A stretch of 64,000 nt of DNA from CALNXN01 sp942490645. GTDB taxonomy: Bacteria > Pseudomonadota > Alphaproteobacteria > Rhodobacterales > Rhodobacteraceae. Position numbers and translations under genes: made by a program. The stretch is taken from contig CALNXN010000005.1 of assembly GCA_942490645.1 (NCBI GenBank), forward strand, positions 62,001 through 126,000, in the 5' to 3' direction. This document shows, piece after piece, positions 34,466 through 41,920 of this stretch. The notes below the pieces were generated by a model. That model was not told the DNA's origin, did no database searches, and saw only the letters and a program-made list of their open reading frames with translations. The stretch's first letter is position 1. Each line of letters begins with the position of its first letter.

Positions 34466-35857
34466 ATGACCAAGATATCAGGCTATTTCGTGCGCGGATT
34501 GCGCTCATTGTCCATCCAGTTTCTCGCCGCTGGCGGTTTGGTGATGGCTGTGGCCGCCTATGCGGTCGGGACTTGGGTGTCTGATCGGATCGAACGGGGC
34601 GTCGTTCAAAATTCCGGCGCATCAGCGGCTCTCTATATTGAGAGCTTGATCCCGAACCGGAGTTTCATTGATGAAGATGAATCGACCGTTTCCGACGCCG
34701 CGCGTCTGGCGCTTCGCAAGGCCTTCAGCGAGGGCATACTGAGCGAAAGCGTCGTCACGTACAATATCTGGGGTAAGGATGGGGAAGTTCTTGATTCATT
34801 TCGACCTGATTTGCGTGGGCGGAAATTCGAACCTTCAGAGGCGCTGCTCATGGCGTGGGCCGGTGAGGTTGCCTCTCAATTTCAAGACATCGAAATACAG
34901 GCCGACCATCCCGAAAGCACCTTGGGCGTGCCTTTGTTGGAAGTTTATGTTCCCATTCGGGACGCATTTACCGGACAGGTGCTGGCCGTTGTCGAGTTCT
35001 ACCAGCGCGCAGAACAACTTGCTGCTGAGCTTGAAAAGGCGAGAAACGACAGCTGGATGCTGGTTCTGCAGATTTTTGGCCTGAGCGGCGCTGTTCTTTT
35101 CATTATTGTTCATGCGGGCAGCCGCCAAATCGAAAGACAGCGTGAACAACTCAAGGTCAGGCTCGCCGAAAGCCAGAGGTTGTCAAAACACAATGACGCA
35201 CTGCGAGAACGCGTTATGCGCGCGGCCCAGCGGTCCACAGCGCAATCAGAAAAGATCATGCAGCGCATAGGCCATGATCTTCATGATGGTGTCGCGCAGC
35301 ATCTGTCTCTGGCAAGCCTCAGGCTGGAAGGTGCGGGGCTCGGCGCTTCGGATGATGCCGAAACAGTGACGACTGCTTTGTCGAACGCGATGACCGAACT
35401 GCGCGCGATATCTCGCGGCTTGGCACTTCCCGATTTGGCGACCCTCAGTCTTGACGGCTGCATTGCACAGGCGGTGAGTGACCATAACAAGAGCTTTGGA
35501 ACAAACGCGAAGCTGGTGGAGGAAACGAAGGAGAGAACCGAGGTCTCCTACGCCACAAAGCTTTGCATTTACCGGTTCCTGCAAGAAGCTCTGGCCAATG
35601 CCAATCGCCATGCAAATGCAACATCAGTCGAGGTCCGGGTCAGTGTGGAAAACGGCAGGGTTAAGGTTGTCGTTTCCGACGATGGGCAAGGTTTCGAGAC
35701 GCAATCACAGTCGGGGCTAAGAGAGGATGGTGGTCAGGGACTTGTGGGATTGGCGGACCGGGCTGCCACTTTGAACGGTCAGATCGACATCGACACCGCG
35801 CCGGGTGTCGGCACCACAATCACATTGCGTTTGCCGCTGATGGAGGAAAAGCCATGA
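34466..35857 (+). CDS. sensor histidine kinase, NarX/HisKA_3 type
   Basis: This 463-residue membrane kinase has TM helices at about 16-38 and 197-216 bounding a periplasmic sensor domain of about 158 residues, then a coiled-coil (220-262), a HisKA_3 domain (GHDLHDGVAQHLS; His273 in LHDG is the likely phosphorylated residue), and an ATPase domain ending in SDDGQGF and GQGLVGLADRA. It overlaps the response regulator by 4 bp, so they form one signalling pair. The ligand is unknown; the sensor domain has no recognised motif. Confidence 0.9.
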   Translation: MTKISGYFVRGLRSLSIQFLAAGGLVMAVAAYAVGTWVSDRIERGVVQNSGASAALYIESLIPNRSFIDEDESTVSDAARLALRKAFSEGILSESVVTYNIWGKDGEVLDSFRPDLRGRKFEPSEALLMAWAGEVASQFQDIEIQADHPESTLGVPLLEVYVPIRDAFTGQVLAVVEFYQRAEQLAAELEKARNDSWMLVLQIFGLSGAVLFIIVHAGSRQIERQREQLKVRLAESQRLSKHNDALRERVMRAAQRSTAQSEKIMQRIGHDLHDGVAQHLSLASLRLEGAGLGASDDAETVTTALSNAMTELRAISRGLALPDLATLSLDGCIAQAVSDHNKSFGTNAKLVEETKERTEVSYATKLCIYRFLQEALANANRHANATSVEVRVSVENGRVKVVVSDDGQGFETQSQSGLREDGGQGLVGLADRAATLNGQIDIDTAPGVGTTITLRLPLMEEKP

Positions 35858-36498
35858 CCATTCGCATTTTGGTCGCTGATGACCATCCAATTTACCGTGA
35901 CGGCGTTGTGAAAAGTCTGGAGGAAACCGGAGATTTCCGGGTCGTGGCGACGGCCGCTACTGCCGACGAGGCCGTGCTCATGTCCGAACAGAAACATCCC
36001 GATATTGCGCTGCTGGACTTATCGATGCCGGGCGGCGGGCTCGTAGCGGTCAGAAAGATCGCCGCAGCCGCAAGCGCAAAACACATCGCGATGCTGACCG
36101 TTTCCGAAGAAGACGAAAACGTTGCGGATGCGCTTCGGCTTGGGGCAATCGCATATATTCTGAAGGGCGTTTCCGCAAGCGAACTGCGCAATGTGCTGAA
36201 AGGTGTGGCCAGGGGCGAGCCACATGTTTCACCAGCTTTGGCATCCAAGGTGCTGACGTTCATGTCTCAGGCGGACCAGAGCAAAACAGCGACGCCGGTG
36301 GATGATTTGACCAAGCGGGAAGAGGATATTCTGCGACTGGTCGCAACGGGGCAAAGCAACAAGGAAGTCGCGGCAACGCTTGGCCTGCAGGAAAAGACGG
36401 TCAAGCATTACATGACGGTCATTATGGGAAAGCTCCATGCCCGCAACCGTGTTGAAGCGGCGTTGATCGCGCATGATGTCTGGCGCGATAAAGACTAG
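35854..36498 (+). CDS. response regulator, NarL/FixJ (LuxR-type) family
   Basis: This 214-residue regulator has a receiver domain (1-120; acidic pocket Asp9-Asp10, phosphoacceptor Asp55 in LLDLSMPG, Lys in YILKGV) and a LuxR-type helix-turn-helix (about 150-205, LTKREEDILRLVATGQSNKE). It is cognate to the overlapping kinase. Regulated genes may include the nearby 2OG oxygenase or EF-hand gene, which share GGAC/GTCC dyads with its own promoter, but this is inference. Confidence 0.93.
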   Translation: MTIRILVADDHPIYRDGVVKSLEETGDFRVVATAATADEAVLMSEQKHPDIALLDLSMPGGGLVAVRKIAAAASAKHIAMLTVSEEDENVADALRLGAIAYILKGVSASELRNVLKGVARGEPHVSPALASKVLTFMSQADQSKTATPVDDLTKREEDILRLVATGQSNKEVAATLGLQEKTVKHYMTVIMGKLHARNRVEAALIAHDVWRDKD

Positions 36499-36564
36499 AA
36501 CAGACGCGCGAAGGCACTGACGGTTCCGCCGCGCGCTTTGGTGATCGGTCTTTGAGAGGTCTGG

Positions 36565-37188
36565 CTACTTCGACATGCGAAATGTCGCGTTAAACGCGAC
36601 GGTCACACGGTCTTCGTCGGTCTCGTTCGGATACACCCAATGGACCAGATACGACGGGAACAGGATCATTTCACCTGGCTCCGGTCGGATTGACTTCTTG
36701 GCGCTGAACGCGGGTGCCTTCAAAATGCGCCAGTTCGGCAGATCGCTCCGCGGGTTGAGAAACTCGATTTTTCCAGATTTGCCGATTTCGACCTCCGGCT
36801 GTGAAACGTAATACACACCCGACCAATGCGCGCCCGGATGTGTATGCGGCGCGTTCATCCCACCAGGCGGGTTGCTATTCATCCAGGCAAACATCTTGAG
36901 TTTGTAGGTTCTTGGATCGACTTTGGTGTTGATCTGGGCTGTTGCCTCAAGAACTGCCGTCTCCGCGGCCTCTTTCAGGCGCTGAATGCTGTGCGATTTC
37001 TGATCAAACAGATTTCCGGCAGAGTGCCATCCACCGTGATTGGATTTTTCAACGCCCTCGCTTTCAGAGCGCAGACGCTTTTCTTCCGCAAGCAGCTCTT
37101 TGTTCAGCGATACCGCACCGGGTATACGAAACCGGAACAGCGGCGTTGAGAAAAGCTTTTCGTATTTGGTTTGTTCGATGGGTTCCAT
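36565..37188 (-). CDS. 2OG-Fe(II) oxygenase family protein (TIGR02466-like)
   Basis: This 207-residue protein matches the 2OG-FeII_Oxy_5 group: APHTHPGAHWSGVYYV (His115/His117 as candidate iron ligands), GEMILFPSYLVHWVYP (His183), and a distal Arg in DRVTVAFN for 2-oxoglutarate. Members are common in marine bacteria and cyanophage and their substrates are mostly unknown. I chose ATG 37188; the frame remains open to 37251 and neither start has a strong ribosome site. It follows the EF-hand gene in the same direction and is convergent with the response regulator. Confidence 0.8.
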   Translation of the reverse strand: MEPIEQTKYEKLFSTPLFRFRIPGAVSLNKELLAEEKRLRSESEGVEKSNHGGWHSAGNLFDQKSHSIQRLKEAAETAVLEATAQINTKVDPRTYKLKMFAWMNSNPPGGMNAPHTHPGAHWSGVYYVSQPEVEIGKSGKIEFLNPRSDLPNWRILKAPAFSAKKSIRPEPGEMILFPSYLVHWVYPNETDEDRVTVAFNATFRMSK

Positions 37189-37275
37189 TTTTGATCCAGG
37201 CGCTTTGTTCTGTCCGTGGGCTGACACCCGCGCTGTGCGCGCGGATGCCAAGGCCCAAACACTATGTCCGCGATA

Positions 37276-37779
37276 TCAATGCATAGGGTTAATCGTCGCC
37301 CTCATCGCCGTCACCATCGCTGTCGCTGTCGCCTTCATCGCCGTCACCACCGCTATCGCCTTCATCGCCATCCTGTCGTCACTGTCACTGTCGCCTTCGT
37401 CCCCACTGTCACCTTCGTCGCCTTCATCGCCGTCGCTTTCATCCCCGTCGCTTTCATCTGCGTTGTCATCATCGGAATCGTCATTTTCGTCGTCATTTTC
37501 GTCGTCGTCGTTTTCATCGTCATCTGACTCGTCGTCGTCAGACTCGTCGTCCTGCGAGACTTGAATTTCGGCAACACTGATTGATCCGTCATCGTTCAGG
37601 TCGCTGCGACCAAGAATACTGCTTGCGCCTCTGACGCCGAATGCAGCTTCGAGTTCACCACGCGACAGTTCACCATCGCCATTGGCATCGACCTCTGAAA
37701 ACGTGCGATTTTGCGCCAAAGCTGGAAAAGCAGCGACCGCACACAATGACGTCGTCATCAACAGTTGAGAAAGTTTCAT
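37276..37779 (-). CDS. secreted EF-hand protein with acidic repeat tail (frameshifted 3' end)
   Basis: This 167-residue protein has a signal peptide (1-23, ending PALAQ) and two canonical calcium loops, DANGDGELSRGE at 31-42 and DLNDDGSISVAE at 60-71. From about 77 to 135 it is almost only Asp, Glu, Ser, Gly and Asn. The last 31 residues (MAMKAIAVV and onward) are the same GAC/GAT-rich DNA read in the wrong frame. A one-base loss near 37373 explains this: the other frame continues DGDEGDSGGDGDEGD and ends at TAA. GGAG precedes the start. Calcium binding in the periplasm or outside is likely; the role is unknown. Confidence 0.8.
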   Translation of the reverse strand: MKLSQLLMTTSLCAVAAFPALAQNRTFSEVDANGDGELSRGELEAAFGVRGASSILGRSDLNDDGSISVAEIQVSQDDESDDDESDDDENDDDENDDENDDSDDDNADESDGDESDGDEGDEGDSGDEGDSDSDDRMAMKAIAVVTAMKATATAMVTAMRATINPMH

Positions 37780-38082
37780 TTTTTTACTCCGGTTATCAGC
37801 CCGCATTTGGGGGCTCAGGGTTTCCATTGAGACGAAGATGCGCGATCCAGTTCAGGAATAAATCGGGACATGGTCCCAAGCCTACCAAAAATGGTCTTAG
37901 ATAAATTCGGACCAAGGTCGGATGAACCTTTCTTAATAGTTACACCTGCCGTTTTCTTACCGGTCTTGGATCCAACCTGAAAATGAAAGACAACCCAAGT
38001 CGCACAAGCAATTGTTCCCGCTGCGGCAGGGCCTTAGGCTTTTTGGAAATTGGCGAACGTCAGGACCGTCCGCCTACTTCTA
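37780..38082. other. intergenic region with GGAC/GTCC dyads
   Basis: About 300 bp between the divergent EF-hand gene and the stop of the recombinase gene. It holds GGGAC-ATG-GTCCC at 37865-37877 and GACC-AA-GGTC at 37910-37919 in the EF-hand promoter area. A short zinc-ribbon-like frame (CSRCGR, near 38010) is not convincing as a gene. Nothing else is recognised. Confidence 0.4.
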
Positions 38083-38715
38083 TTAGATGTCGATACGCTC
38101 AGCGATGCTTGGAGCATCCTCTAGTTCAACGCCGAGGTGCCGCACCGTGCTATCGACCTTTGTATGGCCTAGCAGAAGTTGCATAGCGCGCAGGTTGCCG
38201 GTCTTGCGGTAAATCTCCGCAGCTTTAGTCCGGCGAAGTGAATGGGTGCCGTAGCCACTCGGTTCCAGACCAATCGCTGTCACCCAGTCACGCACAAGTC
38301 GACCGTATTGACGTGTTGAGATATGCGGGCGGTCATGGAAACGGCTTGGAAACATGAACCGGCACCCGATCATCTCAGGTGATCGCACCCACGCAATGAC
38401 GGTATCTCTCGTGTTTTCAGTGAGTTCAAACTGAACGGGTTTCTTGGTTTTACTCTGGATTATTGAAACGCGTTCACGAACGCGGTCATCTTTGACCAAC
38501 TCCGTGACGGCGAGTTTGACCAGATCGCAGCCGCGCAGTTTGCTATCAATCGCAACGTTAAACAGCGCAAGGTCGCGAAGATAACCCGCAAGTTCGAGCC
38601 GCGCGCGGATGGCCCACACCTGTTTGGGAAGAAGGGGCCGTTTTTGGCCAATGATCCGGCCCTTGTTCCAGGCTTTGTGTTTTGGGGTAACTGCGGGTAG
38701 TTGGACTCTTGGCAT
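38083..38715 (-). CDS. tyrosine-type recombinase/integrase with His at the nucleophile position
   Basis: This 210-residue catalytic-domain-only recombinase has the expected residues Arg61 (DSKLRGCDL), Lys91/92 (SKTKKPV), His158-x-x-Arg161 (THSLRR) and His184 (LLGHTK). The nucleophile region reads STVRHLGVELEDA, where relatives that I recall read VRYLGV, so the Tyr is His193 (codon CAC at 38139-38137, one transition from TAC). The enzyme is probably unable to cut DNA by the normal mechanism. GGAGGG precedes ATG 38715. It is a lone gene with no visible phage or integron neighbours. Confidence 0.85.
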   Translation of the reverse strand: MPRVQLPAVTPKHKAWNKGRIIGQKRPLLPKQVWAIRARLELAGYLRDLALFNVAIDSKLRGCDLVKLAVTELVKDDRVRERVSIIQSKTKKPVQFELTENTRDTVIAWVRSPEMIGCRFMFPSRFHDRPHISTRQYGRLVRDWVTAIGLEPSGYGTHSLRRTKAAEIYRKTGNLRAMQLLLGHTKVDSTVRHLGVELEDAPSIAERIDI

Positions 38716-38958
38716 GTTTTGCCCTCCAATCCTCCCTCCAGGCCCAGACATTAGCACGGCGCTGACGCTGAGAGCATAGCATCGAGTTGAATGGCCGTTG
38801 TCCGGAGGCACTAGAACGCATTGTCTCTGCACCTGCATAAGGCTAGGGAGAGCTTTGAGCTTCCGCTGCAAAGACCCGGCATTCGGAGGCAATGGACAGC
38901 CCAAAGCGGGCGCGGTCAACGGCCGGTTTGGGCGGGCAGTTTTATTCGAGTTTCCGGT

Positions 38959-40008
38959 TCAGTCTTCCAACACAGTTTTCAACTTCCCGACCGCCGTATC
39001 AAAGCTGTCGTAGACCCCCGGTAGAAAGTATCGGTGGATCGCGTTGTTGAGTGCGATATCGGCTTTGGCTTCGCCGCTACTTGAGGCTCCGACAGTGGCC
39101 TTTTCTCGTTCCAAGGCATCAAGAACGGATACAGGCGTCCGGGCGACCACCTGAAGAAGAGCACTGATGGTCAGGTGTTCGATTTGGTTGTTATTTTCCA
39201 CAGGTCCCACAAAGCGGTCCTTGAAGCCGCTTGTCCCCCAGACCTCGCCAACCGACATCGCGGTTTGGACGTCGTATTGGTAGATGGTTTTCACACTGAA
39301 ACGGCCCACAAACCCATGTTCGAACACCGGCTGCGCAAGACCGGGTAGTCTCCTTGTGGTCCCAGCCACGACCGTTTGCCATGCCATCAGTGTCGCGGCC
39401 TCAACCGACTGAAGTTTTGGCCCATGCTGCAGGCGCCGATCTTCGGGGAGAGACAGAATATAGGTGTGAGACAGGTCCAGAATATCAAACGCGGCATCAA
39501 GTGCGGTGTCATCGGCACCGCTGCCAGACCGGTAATCAAGGAAACGCGCATAGGCTTTCGACAGCAGATCAAAGTACGGGCGGCCACGATCATCGGCCAC
39601 ATGCGCGACGATGGCGTATGATGTCCATCCGTTCTTGGCCAATGCGGGCGTGTCCACATCCCAAAACGCAGCTGGAATTGCCGCCCCGTTTGCTGCGGAA
39701 CGCTGGGAAAGTGCGTTGAGATCTTCGGCGTATGCCAACAGGTTTTCCGCGCTGATCGCTCCGGCCTCAAACCGGGCCAGATGTTCGGTGACACCAGTAT
39801 CGCCAAGGATGGGCGTCGTGTTCAAGCCCGCGTCTAAAAGTGCCGCGCGGATATCCTCAAGCGAAGCAGACGCCGCGTCCGGTACGACACGTTGTTCAAG
39901 ATCGACGGGCGGATTTGTCGTGACCTCGAGGATCTCGTTCTCGACGAAAAGGATTGCGGCGAGAACAAAGAGACATGCAACGCCAACAAGACCAGCAAGC
40001 CACTTCAT
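38959..40008 (-). CDS. membrane-anchored protein of unknown function
   Basis: This 349-residue protein has one N-terminal helix (about 3-25) and a predicted periplasmic helical domain without Cys. I do not recognise the family. Its ATG overlaps the true stop of the MFS gene by 4 bp (ATGA), so it is the last gene of the metalloprotease operon. The long 814-residue frame that appears to fuse it to the MFS protein is an artefact of the frameshift at about 40428: between the two parts that frame translates the transporter's second half out of phase. Confidence 0.75.
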   Translation of the reverse strand: MKWLAGLVGVACLFVLAAILFVENEILEVTTNPPVDLEQRVVPDAASASLEDIRAALLDAGLNTTPILGDTGVTEHLARFEAGAISAENLLAYAEDLNALSQRSAANGAAIPAAFWDVDTPALAKNGWTSYAIVAHVADDRGRPYFDLLSKAYARFLDYRSGSGADDTALDAAFDILDLSHTYILSLPEDRRLQHGPKLQSVEAATLMAWQTVVAGTTRRLPGLAQPVFEHGFVGRFSVKTIYQYDVQTAMSVGEVWGTSGFKDRFVGPVENNNQIEHLTISALLQVVARTPVSVLDALEREKATVGASSSGEAKADIALNNAIHRYFLPGVYDSFDTAVGKLKTVLED

Positions 40009-41229
40009 GGAGATTTGACTTTGCGCATGGCTGCGTCTTTCGTACCGAACCAGATCAGGACAGATGCTCCGATCAAGCAGGCCGGAATGAGCGACAATGC
40101 GATCTTGTAATTGCCGCCGGACAGGTCGAGCATTTCGCCGACAAGCGGCTGGAAGATTACAGCCGAGGCGATGCCGATCATGTTCACAAAGGCAATGATT
40201 TTGCCAGCTTGCCCAACAGGTGTGCCGTCCTTTGCCATGGCAAAGGTGAGAACCTGCGCGCCTGAGAAAACACCCCCCAGAAAGAGCGCGCCGCAAAGGA
40301 GCAGGACGGACGAAGAGGACGAATAAATTGCAAAGCCAAAGCAAATCGCGGCCAGCGCGGCATTGCTTGCAACAAGCGCCAGGCGCCGACCCGACCAATC
40401 TGCGACAGCGCCGGCGGCCACACTTCCCCAAGGCCATGCCCCAAAACACCATCGAGACTGCAAGTTCTGCTGAAACCTGAGAAAGACCATGATCCTGAAT
40501 GAGGTCGCTCTGGCCCCAATGGCCTCCGAAGACGTTTATGGGCATGTAGTACAGTGCCCCGGACAGGGCGATCACCCAAAGACGCGCGCTGCGGAAAATC
40601 TCACCAAACCCATTCAGAAGTGAGGTTCTCGCCACGTGGTCATGCGTGGCGGCGCTTTTGGGAAGGAAGATGAACATCAGGACCGCAAGGAACAAACCGA
40701 CCCCTCCCGTCCAGAAGAATGCATTGCGCCATCCTGAGGCGACCATGAGGTCTGTCAACAGAACGGCCCCGATCGCCGCCCCGATCATGCCGACCATATT
40801 CACGACGCCGGACAGCAATGCGAAGCGTTCTGGGGCGAACTGATGGGTGACCACAAACAGAGCAGACACAAACGCGAATGACGCGCCCAGCCCGGTCAGG
40901 AACCGTCCCAGAATTGCGAGCATGGGCGCATCGGCGACGCCGAACAACAGCACTCCGGTCGCGCATGTCGCACAGGCAGGGACAACCAATCGTTTGGCCC
41001 CATACCTGTCCAGCAAGGCACCAACGACCAGCTGCATCGGCGCATAAACCCAAAAGAAGACGCTGGATACCGTGCCGAACCGCGCGTTGGACAACTCAAG
41101 GTCAGGTGCGATCTGGTCGATGGCGAGGCTCGGCAAAATCCTTGCCACAAACTCGAACAGGAAGAACGCCGCAACAAGACCAAAAGCGATGAGCGCTAAA
41201 CCGCGCCCATGTGTGTCAGAAACGCTCAT
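40005..41229 (-). pseudogene. MFS transporter, interrupted by a one-base frameshift
   Basis: The first part (from ATG 41229) has the N-terminal half of an MFS permease: helices from residue 10, the loop GALLDRYGAKRL between helices 2 and 3, and continuing to MALGK at about 40430. The second half continues in another frame from SVAAGAVADWSGRRLALV to the stop at 40005. Removing one base from the CCCC run at 40426-40429 (GGGG on the coding strand) restores one open frame of about 408 residues. It overlaps the 98-residue gene upstream by 14 bp. It is either a genuine pseudogene, a phase-variable tract or a sequencing error. Confidence 0.8.
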
Positions 41230-41512
41230 ACCCGGCGATCTTACCGTCGGCATAGACGCACTGCCCCGCGGCTTGGACGTCCGGATCGGTCCAGTCCACG
41301 ACCCAATAAACCTTGATGGAGTCGTCATTGATCCAACCCGGCCAGACCGAAATCGCCGCGTTTGGCAGGTCCGTATATTCTGGCAGGTCCCAGAGAGTAT
41401 CATGGCAGGCTTTTAAGGCGTCCGTCGTCTGACGGTCAAAAGCTGAAGCCACCGTGCAAGTCGCAGCGACGAGGGCCGTGCCAAGAACAATCGATTTGAA
41501 GGTTGATGTCAT
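41216..41512 (-). CDS. small secreted protein of unknown function
   Basis: This 98-residue protein has a signal peptide (about 1-24, ending ASA) and two Cys residues in the mature part (near 36 and 85) that may pair. It is rich in Trp and Asp. I do not recognise it. It lies 9 bp after the lipoprotein gene and overlaps the MFS start by 14 bp, so it belongs to the metalloprotease operon. Confidence 0.7.
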   Translation of the reverse strand: MTSTFKSIVLGTALVAATCTVASAFDRQTTDALKACHDTLWDLPEYTDLPNAAISVWPGWINDDSIKVYWVVDWTDPDVQAAGQCVYADGKIAGYERF

Positions 41513-41521
41513 GTGTTTCTC

Positions 41522-41920
41522 CTATTGCTCCAGAGCTTCGAGGCCGGTTGTGTCGATACCCGACATAATTTCGCGTGCATCTATCCCGTCCGCGCCATGT
41601 TTGCGTGCCATGCCCCCCGCGATTGCCGATCCAATCAGGCTGGCCGTTGCCTCGTTCCGCATCTCGGTCTCCCGACATTGAACAAAGCCATAGTCCCAGC
41701 CGGTCTTGTAGTCTGCACTCGCGGCGTAGGCCGCCGCATCTTGCTGACGCTGCGCGATCGGATCACCCCCTGCGCGTTTCCCGCTTGGGCATCCGTCGTG
41801 ATACCCGGCGACGTAACTGGCGGAATACCCATGTTGTCGGAGCGTCTCTTCGCTGGATTGCTGAGAGGCACAGCCAGCAACGCCTATGACGCTGCAGGTC
41901 AAAAACAAGGTACGTATCAT
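41522..41920 (-). CDS. predicted lipoprotein of unknown function
   Basis: This 132-residue protein has a lipoprotein signal with lipobox GVAGC, so Cys17 would be lipidated and the protein membrane-anchored on the periplasmic side. The mature part has a Tyr/Gly-rich stretch (YVAGYHDGCPSG), two further Cys residues and a Gly/Ala-rich hydrophobic patch (LIGSAIAGGMA). It overlaps the metalloprotease gene by 4 bp (ATGA). Family not recognised. Confidence 0.75.
   Translation of the reverse strand: MIRTLFLTCSVIGVAGCASQQSSEETLRQHGYSASYVAGYHDGCPSGKRAGGDPIAQRQQDAAAYAASADYKTGWDYGFVQCRETEMRNEATASLIGSAIAGGMARKHGADGIDAREIMSGIDTTGLEALEQ

Noticed and set aside
37983..38186. Small plus-strand frame with a CSRCGR zinc-ribbon-like start
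   Set aside because: It overlaps the recombinase gene antisense, has no ribosome site and only one Cys pair.
38959..41403. Single 814-residue MFS hybrid protein
   Set aside because: The middle section is the transporter's second half read out of frame; the correct halves are recovered by removing one base at about 40428.
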